A DNA stretch of 5,335 bases from Sodalis-like endosymbiont of Proechinophthirus fluctus (GTDB lineage: Bacteria; Pseudomonadota; Gammaproteobacteria; Enterobacterales; Enterobacteriaceae): assembly GCF_001602625.1 (NCBI RefSeq), contig NZ_LECR01000090.1:105259-110593 (forward strand), in the 5' to 3' direction. Below are positions 1 through 5,335 of this stretch, piece by piece. The translations under genes and the position numbers were made by a program. The notes under the pieces were generated by a model, which was not told where the DNA came from, ran no database searches, and saw nothing but the letters and a program-made list of their open reading frames with translations. Positions within the stretch are counted from its first letter, which is position 1. Each line of letters begins with the position of its first letter.

Positions 1-389
1 CCCGCCGGCGCCATGGGGGCATTCTCTGGACGGCGGGCAGTGCTGCTATCCGGTGTCAACGTAATGACCGCCCCTTTCAACATGACCTGTTTTACCGACA
101 GCTCATGGGACAACAGAGGCCACAACGCCACGTCCAGACGCATATTCTCCGCGCTGACTAAAGGAAGCAACGCTCCGGGGGCGGTGAGTTTCGTACGCCC
201 AGCGAGAATGCTCAATTGCGGCCAGGCATGCCAGCGCAAATCTCCCTCCAGCGCCAAATGATAGCCGCTGTGCTGTTCCACCTGTGTAATCATATAGCTG
301 CGAAAATCATTGGGATTGATTAGCGCTACCATGGCCATCAACCCGGCCACCACCAGAAAAATGAATAGCGTCGTCAATAATCTTCTCAT
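1..389 (-). CDS. asmA: AsmA family outer-membrane biogenesis protein, N-terminal part (cut by window edge)
   Basis: The reading frame is open for 129 codons from the ATG at 389 to the left edge, without stop or frameshift. The translation begins MRRLLTTLFIFLVVAGLMAM and contains INPNDF, GDLRWHAWPQLSILAG, NMRLDVALWPLLSHELSVKQ and VMLKGAVITLTP, which match the start of E. coli AsmA (617 aa) almost residue for residue. Residues about 5-24 form a hydrophobic N-terminal anchor, and the rest is expected to be periplasmic. AsmA-like proteins belong to the family of large bridge-like proteins linked to lipid transport between membranes and outer-membrane assembly. The start is supported by an AGAGGA ribosome binding site at 394-399. 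It is the last gene of the udk-dcd-asmA row, 45 bases after the dcd pseudogene, and the only one of the three still open. About four fifths of the gene lies outside, so its intactness is not proven. Confidence 0.95.
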   Translation of the reverse strand, partial: MRRLLTTLFIFLVVAGLMAMVALINPNDFRSYMITQVEQHSGYHLALEGDLRWHAWPQLSILAGRTKLTAPGALLPLVSAENMRLDVALWPLLSHELSVKQVMLKGAVITLTPDSSTARRPENAPMAPA

Positions 390-631
390 GCGGTCCTCTT
401 TTATTATTACCCGATGCCACAGGCCTCTGACGATTCAGTTCTTGTCTATCTGACTGGCTACGGAGCCTTGCTGATTGCAGTATTTGGCATCTTCGCGGCT
501 TATTGTATAGGGGCGGGCTGCGGGGCCCGCCCAGAGGTTTAATACTCAAGGCGCCTATAGCATGCCTGGATGCAACGCCATCGGCAACTTGTCTGAATTA
601 TAGAACTTCAGTACGATTCTACCCTGTCAGT

Positions 632-675
632 CAGGATCGAGATCCGGTGCGCGCAGGATCGAGATCCGGTGCGCG
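632..675. repeat. Perfect 22-bp tandem duplication in the dcd pseudogene
   Basis: Two identical 22-base units, 632-653 and 654-675, begin CAGGATCGAGATCC and end GTGCGCG. They fall on the codons for the VTAHRID segment of Dcd. Because 22 is not a multiple of three, the duplication shifts the frame. Identity between copies points to a recent event. Each unit also carries what looks like a 2-base insertion relative to the expected His-Arg-Ile-Asp codons. Confidence 0.95.
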
Positions 676-683
676 GTCACGTA

Positions 684-717
684 AATCACCAGGCCTAGGC
701 AATCACCAGGCCCAGGT
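684..717. repeat. 17-bp imperfect tandem duplication in the dcd pseudogene
   Basis: Units 684-700 (AATCACCAGGCCTAGGC) and 701-717 (AATCACCAGGCCCAGGT) agree at 15 of 17 positions. They cover the codons for the LGLV segment of Dcd and add a second frameshift only 8 bases from the 22-bp duplication. Confidence 0.85.
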
Positions 718-1085
718 GCGCCAGCGAGGAGAGGAGAGCCGCCCGTCCAGCTAACCAAATCATCGGGTAATATGACCAATTCCAGGATCGCCCCGCCAGC
801 GCCAGCTCGCCCAGATGCAGAAAAAAGAATTTGTATTCGGCTAGTAGTTGAATACCGATATACGCCGAGGCATGGCCCCGAAAGACCTGGCCCAGACGCA
901 CATCTATCGTGGCCCCGTTAATCCTTTCTTGCTACGTGCGCTGCGAGATGGCCAGTTGGCCTTCATCCAGTCAGACTCATATCACGGTCGCACAGTCTCA
1001 TCGCTTTTCTCTCCATAAGGGCGTAAATATGGGGGTTTCCACTACGTCGGCAGCAGCCGGTCAGGTATCAAATACTACACGGGAA

Positions 1086-1731
1086 TTATTCGAAAAACTG
1101 ACTGATCTTCGCTTTTAGAATATCGATGGCAGTCCGGTTCTTATCGACACGCTGGACAACAATGTCAGCGTATTATTTCTACAGTTTATTAAACTGTAGA
1201 AATATCGGATGGATGGTACACTAATATTACTTTATACGGAGTCCATTGAACGTCTGCGTTCGTTGATGTCAATTTTCATACGGCGCATGAGGCAAATATT
1301 CAGCAGCGTATCCACAAACAGAAAAATTCATCTCCTGGCGCAGGCGTAAGACGTAAACCGGTCAATAACAATATCCCTTCCAATATAATGACTTTTTGGT
1401 CTGCAGGTGAATGGTTTTAATACTGCGGGTATGTTCTACATAACTGTAGACTGGCATCTCGATAGCCAAGCCCGACTTCAGCATCTGGATATGTTGAAAT
1501 AGCAGGTTATGATTCATAGTGCTGGGGTGGTCGTAATTGGTTTTGACACGTTCCGTTATGGTCATGCCGCTTTTTGATCTTTATCATAGCTGTCTTCGAG
1601 AATGATACCGATATGCTCATCGCCAACCTAGTCGCACAACTCCCGGTAAAGCGCGATGGGGATAAGACTTTTTCCTAAAGCCGATGCGCCGGCGATGTTA
1701 ATAATAACGCACTGGTGGGGCTTGTCAGTCT
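1086..1731 (-). pseudogene. udk: Uridine/cytidine kinase, degenerate
   Basis: Udk phosphorylates uridine and cytidine to UMP and CMP in pyrimidine salvage. The minus strand reads, in order: [20 protein letters not shown] (P-loop; E. coli has GASASGKS), VGDEHIGIILEDSYDKDQ, ERVKTNYDHPSTMNHNLLF, EMPVYSYVEHTRSIKT, then in another frame [34 protein letters not shown], and DKNRTAIDILKAKISQFFE with TAA at 1086-1088. These follow E. coli Udk (213 aa) from codon 2 to the last residue, and the span is within a few bases of the intact length. Lesions include a start reduced to TAG-like sequence at about 1730-1732 (apparently one base lost), a stop at 1628-1630, a stop near 1572, a one-base loss in the T run at 1393-1397, another shift near the FVDT segment, a stop after MDSV, and two stops inside the palindrome at 1174-1204. 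Clearly dead. It would have headed the udk-dcd-asmA row. Confidence 0.95.
1174..1204. repeat. Perfect inverted repeat, 15-bp arms with a 1-base centre, inside the udk pseudogene
   Basis: Left arm TATTTCTACAGTTTA (1174-1188) is the exact reverse complement of the right arm TAAACTGTAGAAATA (1190-1204), with T1189 between. On the minus strand the first arm keeps the Udk codons for F-L-Q-F, while the second arm replaces the expected I-E-P-S-K-Q by N-K-L-stop-K-stop, after which YADI resumes in frame. The gene length is unchanged here. It is AT-rich and has no adjoining T tract, so it is not a typical terminator. The ACAG...CTGT arrangement is the opposite of the LexA half-site layout. Confidence 0.95.
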
Positions 1732-1992
1732 ACGATCCAAGGCCTGATAATATAAAAATTTCCGGCGGTGAGAGACTACAATCTACGCGGAAATTATGGG
1801 GTGCTACTAGGCAACCGCACGCCAGCATTATTGCTGCACCACACGACACTCGGGCAGATATTTTTTACCGCCGGTACGCTCATTTGCATCTCCTAGTTTA
1901 AGACTATTCATACTGGAGTTGCTATTGTCATACGTGTAAAGTTGCCTATCGTGTCCGCGGCCGTCGGTCGGCCTCATCTTTGGAAGGATCCC
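1732..1992. other. Intergenic gap between udk pseudogene and PAP2 gene
   Basis: No gene family is recognised here in either strand. An AT-rich patch at about 1747-1762 sits just upstream of the old udk start and may be what is left of its promoter, but no good -35 partner is visible. On the minus strand a 29-codon open frame (ATG at 1881-1883, stop at 1794-1796) has an AGGAG six bases before its ATG. Its translation (start MSVPAVKNICPSVV) matches nothing I know. The plus-strand end probably carries the promoter of the PAP2 gene. Confidence 0.6.
1925..1952 (+). promoter_or_regulatory. Candidate sigma-70 promoter for the PAP2 gene
   Basis: TTGTCA (1925-1930, five of six consensus bases) and TATCGT (1947-1952, four of six) are separated by 16 bases. 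They lie 40 bases upstream of the chosen ATG, in the right strand and place to drive the gene. This was found by eye only, and matches this good arise by chance. Confidence 0.3.
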
Positions 1993-2661
1993 ATGACTTG
2001 GCACTGGTTTACTTTTTTTGGCGACAGCATGCTGTTACTGCCTTGCGCTGGATTAATCGTCGTGATTTTACTACTGAAAGTTGATACCCGCCAGGCCTGT
2101 TGGCAATGGCTAGTGCTATTCTGCCTCGCCGGCGGTGTCGTTTGCGCCTCGAAGTTGGCCTTTATGGGCTGGGGGATCGGTAGCCGCACTTATGATTTTA
2201 CAGGGTTTAGCGGTCATTCTGCACTATCAGCCAGTATCTGGCCGGTGATGCTTTGGATCTTGTTTAACCACGCGCGTCCACCGCAGCTCGCCGCGGCGGT
2301 GGTGGGTGGTTATCTGCTGGCGCTGGTGATTGGTGTTTCACGATTAATAATCCAGGCGCATTCAGTGTCTGAAGTCCTATCTGGACTGGCGTTGGGTTAC
2401 TTGATAAGCAGTTCCTTCCTGCTGCTGCAGTATAGCCTGCATACGCGTATCCGTTTTCTGACTAACAGCCAGATCGTGGCGATGCTTATTTTACCGCTGC
2501 TGCTATTGGTACAGGGTAAAAAAGCGCCAACCCATAATCTGCTGGAGCAGATAGCCCTCAGCGTGGCGCCGATCACGAAAGTCTACACCCGCGAGGATTT
2601 ACATCGCGTGCGCCCGGCGTTAACGCCGGATCAGACTTTGCGCCCGGCGTCGGCAAGATAA
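1993..2661 (+). CDS. PAP2-family membrane phosphatase
   Basis: This is an intact 222-residue membrane protein. The start chosen is ATG 1993, because GGAAGGA (1982-1988) precedes it by four bases and the protein then begins MTWHWFTFFGDS just before its first hydrophobic segment. An upstream TTG at 1942 is in frame but has no ribosome binding site. Hydrophobic stretches at about 13-29, 39-56, 76-92, 99-119, 128-147 and 160-175 suggest five or six membrane helices. PAP2 motifs are visible: SGH at 73-75 (catalytic-loop His75) and SRLIIQAHSVSE at 116-127, giving Arg117 and the nucleophile-type His123, with Glu127 where the classic motif has Asp. The usual KX6RP first motif is absent; Lys54 in ASKLAFMGWG probably stands for it. 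Family members remove phosphate from lipid phosphates such as undecaprenyl pyrophosphate or phosphatidic acid. The substrate here is unknown. The gene stands alone, divergent from udk and convergent with mrp, both dead. Confidence 0.88.
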   Translation: MTWHWFTFFGDSMLLLPCAGLIVVILLLKVDTRQACWQWLVLFCLAGGVVCASKLAFMGWGIGSRTYDFTGFSGHSALSASIWPVMLWILFNHARPPQLAAAVVGGYLLALVIGVSRLIIQAHSVSEVLSGLALGYLISSSFLLLQYSLHTRIRFLTNSQIVAMLILPLLLLVQGKKAPTHNLLEQIALSVAPITKVYTREDLHRVRPALTPDQTLRPASAR

Positions 2662-2744
2662 ATGCCCGGGGATGGGAGCTGAGGTCGAGAATCAGGCAGC
2701 GAGGCAGCGATAAAAACCCATATTTCCCTATTCCCTCCCTATGG

Positions 2745-2762
2745 AGCCGTTATAAAACGGCT
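2745..2762 (+). terminator. Weak hairpin between PAP2 gene and mrp pseudogene
   Basis: AGCCGTT (2745-2751) pairs with AACGGCT (2756-2762) around the loop ATAA, with two possible G-T pairs extending the stem. Only three T follow on the plus strand (2762-2764) and none on the minus strand, so any intrinsic termination would be weak. It overlaps the former mrp stop codon (2750-2752) and lies 83 bases after the PAP2 stop, a sensible place for a convergent gene pair. Confidence 0.3.
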
Positions 2763-3904
2763 TTAATGGCAATCTCTGTCGAGATTACCTAACCCTGCCA
2801 TAATAAAGCTGCGCTACTACCCCGGGCCCCACTAGCTGCGATAGATTTCGGTAAAGTCGCTTTCTGGAAGGCTCACGACCGTTGAGCTCGCCGCAATCCA
2901 GATCATCGCGCAGGCTGATATGCAACAGCAGTTGACCAAGTAACGGGCAACTGGTATTGTATTTCTCCGCGAGCTTTTCCGCGCTGCAGGAGCCGAAAAT
3001 GGATTCGAGATGGCCCCAATGACTGCAGATGTGCATGCTCATATTTTCCATGATACCGAATATCGACACTCCCACTTTGGTAAACATTACAATGCCTTTG
3101 TACGCGTCGGCCAGCACAGTGTCTTGTGGCGTTGTCACCACCAACGCCGCCAGTTACCAGGATATTTTTCGCCAACGTCAGTTGGATATCGCCGATACTG
3201 GGAGTTATATCCAATATCAGATAATCCAGCTCTGGCACAGCGTATCGGTGAGTAACTACAATAGGGCTTTACTGGCCATGGGTCGCCCTACTAAACCATG
3301 GTGTTACCCTAGGTGACCATATGCCGGTAGAGTTAGTGGCCAGACGGTGGGCCATTAATCGGCGCCATATGCTGTCCATCCGGCGACGTCAGGCGCTCGC
3401 GGGTGATGCCCAGAATGGTGGGAATAGAGGGGCCATAAATATCGGCGTTCAGCAGTCCAACGTGTTCGCCTTCTTCTGTCAGCTACAGGGCCAGATTGAC
3501 GGCGGTGCTGGATTTTCCTACGCCTCCTTTGCTGGAGCTGACGGCAATTAAATTGCGCACGCTGCTAACACCAGCATGATCCATGCCGCTAAAGCCAGCC
3601 TGATCCTTTACCCGCTTCATCGTGGCGATATTTTGTATCAACTTCCAGTCGATGACAATGGCGCCCCTGTCAGACGCAGCAGTGCGGCACTGGTGCTTTC
3701 CTGAAACTCCTCGAAACTACTTTGCCAAGCAAACGGCATGACGAGCTCGATATGCAGTGTGCCGTCAACAAGCAGCGCGTTATGATGCAATGCTTTTAAC
3801 GCGGTCAAATCTCGCTTCAACGTCGGATGTTTGAAGGCGCTCAGCACGAGGTTTATCTGCTCACGCAGCACCTATGGGATAGTTTATTGAGCAAAAAGAT
3901 TCAT
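2750..3904 (-). pseudogene. mrp: Mrp/ApbC iron-sulfur cluster carrier ATPase, degenerate
   Basis: Mrp (ApbC) is a P-loop ATPase that binds and hands on Fe-S clusters. The old ATG (3902-3904) keeps an AGGAGA site at 3909-3914 but is followed by stops after five codons and again four codons later. Homologous pieces then appear in order: FKHPTLKRDLTALKALHH, LHIELVMPFAW, a shift, NIATMKRVKDQAGF, LIAVSSSKGGVGKSSTAVNL (P-loop), NADIYGPSIPTILG, SPDGQHMAPI, LDYLILDITPSIGDIQLTLA, a shift, VVTTPQDTVLADAYKGIVMF, ENMSMHICSHWG, EKLAEKYNT, HISLRDDLD, QLYYG, and a stop-broken tail VISTEIAIKAVL ending at TAA 2750-2752. The first P-loop Gly is Ser, and the second Cys of the Fe-S binding CxxC (CSNC in E. coli) is Trp. 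The span of 1155 bases compares with 1110 for an intact 369-aa gene; a 24-bp duplication accounts for part of the excess. Divergent neighbour of metG, as in other enterobacteria. Confidence 0.95.
3558..3605. repeat. 24-bp diverged tandem duplication in the mrp pseudogene
   Basis: Units 3558-3581 and 3582-3605 agree at 19 of 24 positions when read on the minus strand; both start GATCA and end in TG. They add eight residues (about DHAGVSSV) just before the P-loop segment, where E. coli Mrp has a single copy. The insertion keeps the frame, and its divergence suggests it is older than the dcd duplications. Confidence 0.7.
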
Positions 3905-4086
3905 CTCATCTCCTTTGGGTTCTGTTCAGAGGATGAATAACCATTAGCCTTAACATAACAGGGCTCATCGGCCGCAGAGAAAAAAATTCTCTTGTAGCGC
4001 CCGCGCTTGCCGCTTATTTACGTGAGGCATCGCTATCGGTTACCATTGACTGCTCTTATGACACTTAACGAAAGCCAACTCCTACC
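3905..4086. promoter_or_regulatory. Divergent mrp/metG intergenic region
   Basis: These 182 bases must contain the metG promoter unless transcription enters from further left. TTGACT at 4046-4051 is a good -35-like element but has no matching -10 at normal spacing, so I assign no promoter. A small A/T hairpin (AGAGAA at 3976-3981, TTCTCT at 3987-3992, loop AAAAA) is present without known meaning. The mrp ribosome binding site at the left edge is still intact. Confidence 0.4.
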
Positions 4087-5335
4087 ATGACTCAAATCGC
4101 GAAAAAAATGTTGGTAACCTGCGCGTTACCTTACGCTAACGGTTCCATCCATCTCGGCCATATGCTCGAGCATATACAGGCGGATATCTGGGTCCGTTAT
4201 CAGCGAATGCGCGGCCATCAGGTTTATTTCATCTGTGCCGATGATGCTCACGGCACACCAATCATGCTTAAGGCACAGCAATTGGGTATAGCGCCGGAAG
4301 AGATGATTAACGCAATGAATCTTGAGCATCAGATGGATTTTACCGGCTTTGGCATCAGTTATGACAACTACCATTCTACCCATAGCGAAGAGAACCGCCA
4401 GTTGTCGACGCTGATTTATCAGCGTCTGAAAGAAAACGGTTATATCAAGTCACGGACCATTTCCCAGTTGTTTGATCCAGAAAATGCCATGTTCCTGCCC
4501 GATCGTTTTGTGAAAGGCAGCTGTCCGAAATGCTATTCGCCCGATCAGCACGGCGATAACTGCGAGATCTGCGGCGCTACCTATAACCCGACGGATCTCA
4601 TCAATCCAAAATCGGCGGTGTCTGGCGCAACACCAGTGATGCGGGAATCAGAACATTTTTTCTTCGATTTGCCCGCCTTTAGCGACATGCTGCGCTCCTG
4701 GATACGCTCCAATGCGATGCAAGAGCAGGTGACCAATAAGATGCAGGAGTGGTTCGAATCAGGATTGCAACAGTGGGATATTTCCCGCGACGCGCCCTAT
4801 TTTGGCTTTGAAGTACCGGATGCGCCCGGCAAATATTTTTATGTCTGGCTAGATGCGCCCATCGGCTATATGGGCGCATTTGAAAATCTTTGCCAAAAGC
4901 GTAGTGACCTTAGTTTTGACGAGTTCTGGGATGTCAATTCCCAGGCTGATCTTTACCATTTCATCGGCAAGGACATTGTCTATTTTCACAGCCTATTCTG
5001 GCCGGCAATGCTGGAAGGAAGTCAGTTACGCAAACCGACTAATTTATTTGTCCATGGCCATGTCACCGTCAACGGCGCCAAGATGTCCAAGTCCCGCGGC
5101 ACGTTTATCAGGGCCAGCACCTATCTGGCGCACCTGGATGCGGACTGCCTGCGTTATTACTATGCCGCTAAACTGTCGTCATGCATCGATGATATCGACC
5201 TAAATATGGAAGATTTTGTTCAGCGGGTCAATACTGATGTTGTGAATAAAGTGGTCAATCTGGCCTCACGTAACGCGGGCTTTATCAATAAATACTTTGA
5301 CGGCCAGTTGGCGGCCACGGTGGCCGATCCGGCAT
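4087..5335 (+). CDS. metG: Methionyl-tRNA synthetase, N-terminal 416 residues (cut by window edge)
   Basis: MetRS charges methionine onto initiator and elongator tRNA-Met in the cytoplasm and is essential. The frame runs from ATG 4087 to the window end without interruption, starting [20 protein letters not shown]. Class I signatures are in place: HLGH at residues 22-25 and KMSKS at 332-336. The zinc knuckle cysteines fall at 146, 149, 159 and 162. These positions equal those I recall for E. coli MetRS (677 aa), so no indel has occurred in this part. Other matches include [41 protein letters not shown] and [20 protein letters not shown]. No convincing Shine-Dalgarno lies before the ATG (ACTCCTACC precedes it), but the protein match fixes the start. 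Residue 366 in [10 protein letters not shown] is Cys (codon 5182-5184), where I remember Arg in E. coli. About 260 C-terminal residues, including most of the anticodon-binding part, are outside the window. Confidence 0.98.
   Translation, partial: MTQIAKKMLVTCALPYANGSIHLGHMLEHIQADIWVRYQRMRGHQVYFICADDAHGTPIMLKAQQLGIAPEEMINAMNLEHQMDFTGFGISYDNYHSTHSEENRQLSTLIYQRLKENGYIKSRTISQLFDPENAMFLPDRFVKGSCPKCYSPDQHGDNCEICGATYNPTDLINPKSAVSGATPVMRESEHFFFDLPAFSDMLRSWIRSNAMQEQVTNKMQEWFESGLQQWDISRDAPYFGFEVPDAPGKYFYVWLDAPIGYMGAFENLCQKRSDLSFDEFWDVNSQADLYHFIGKDIVYFHSLFWPAMLEGSQLRKPTNLFVHGHVTVNGAKMSKSRGTFIRASTYLAHLDADCLRYYYAAKLSSCIDDIDLNMEDFVQRVNTDVVNKVVNLASRNAGFINKYFDGQLAATVADPA

Larger units (their letters stand above)
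435..1001 (-). pseudogene. dcd: dCTP deaminase, degenerate
   Basis: Dcd converts dCTP to dUTP, feeding dUMP into thymidylate synthesis. The original ATG (999-1001) still has a GGAGAG ribosome binding site at 1009-1014 and opens as MRLCDRD, identical to the E. coli start, before small indels break the frame. Further fragments match E. coli Dcd in order: VRLGQVFRGHASAY, FFFLHLGELALA, a damaged WLDGRSSLARLGL segment read as [63 protein letters not shown] and a TGA at 435-437. These pieces lie in several frames. A stretch of roughly 24 codons after the FRGH segment is missing, and two short tandem duplications (632-675, 684-717) add frameshifts. The glutamate of the VLEFYN motif, the catalytic Glu138 of E. 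coli Dcd, is read as lysine (codon at 606-608). Span is 567 bases against 582 for an intact 193-aa gene. It cannot make working enzyme. Confidence 0.93.

Noticed and set aside
13..261. Plus-strand open frame across the left end
   Set aside because: It lies antisense to asmA, whose minus-strand translation is a clear family match.
511..532. Very GC-rich hairpin, GGGCGGGC pairing with GCCCGCCC around a 6-base loop
   Set aside because: No T tract follows on either strand, and the bases are those expected for the Gly-Pro-Ala-x-Arg-Pro codons of Dcd with a one-base insertion, so it is gene residue and not a terminator.
1174..1204. Operator or SOS box
   Set aside because: The half-sites run ACAG to CTGT, the reverse of LexA, and the site lies within the 3' part of a pseudogene, far from any start it could control.
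1794..1883. 29-codon minus-strand frame with an AGGAG before its ATG
   Set aside because: No similarity I can recognise, very short, and situated in a decayed stretch; noted in the gap entry but not called as a gene.
3010..3551. Plus-strand open frames across the middle of mrp
   Set aside because: They are antisense shadows; the minus strand carries ordered Mrp homology throughout.
3976..3992. A-rich mini hairpin before metG as attenuator or riboswitch
   Set aside because: The stem is only six weak pairs with an A-only loop, and no antiterminator or conserved aptamer can be seen.
4126..4383. Minus-strand open frame within metG
   Set aside because: It is antisense to the well-matched MetRS catalytic domain and has no family match.

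Overview
This window comes from an enterobacterial chromosome in a state of gene decay. Visible protein matches (AsmA, Dcd, Udk, Mrp/ApbC, MetG) are all close to the Escherichia coli proteins as I remember them. Three of the five genes are broken by many independent frameshifts and stops, yet keep recognisable translations and nearly original lengths. This fits a recently host-restricted symbiont such as a member of the Sodalis group. The organism is an inference from the decay pattern and cannot be fixed from 5.3 kb alone.

Layout, left to right. The first 389 bases hold the N-terminal part of asmA on the minus strand, open to the window edge. Upstream of it on the same strand are a dcd pseudogene (435-1001) and a udk pseudogene (1086-1731). 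This is the udk-dcd-asmA order known from enterobacteria, with short gaps. A gap of about 260 bases follows, then an intact plus-strand gene for a small PAP2-type membrane phosphatase (1993-2661). An mrp (apbC) pseudogene lies on the minus strand (2750-3904). The window ends with an intact, divergent metG on the plus strand (4087 to the edge).

Functionally, the block has lost dCTP deaminase (main source of dUMP for thymidylate), uridine/cytidine kinase (pyrimidine nucleoside salvage) and an Fe-S cluster carrier ATPase. It has kept methionyl-tRNA synthetase (essential), AsmA (envelope) and the PAP2 protein. The strongest local curiosity is a perfect 15-bp-arm inverted repeat inside the udk pseudogene. 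It overwrites six codons without changing length and looks like a template-switch mutation rather than a designed site. Short tandem duplications in dcd (22 and 17 bp) and mrp (24 bp, diverged) are further marks of the decay process.

I saw no CRISPR array, rRNA, tRNA, insertion sequence or phage gene, and no evidence of a new multi-gene system.
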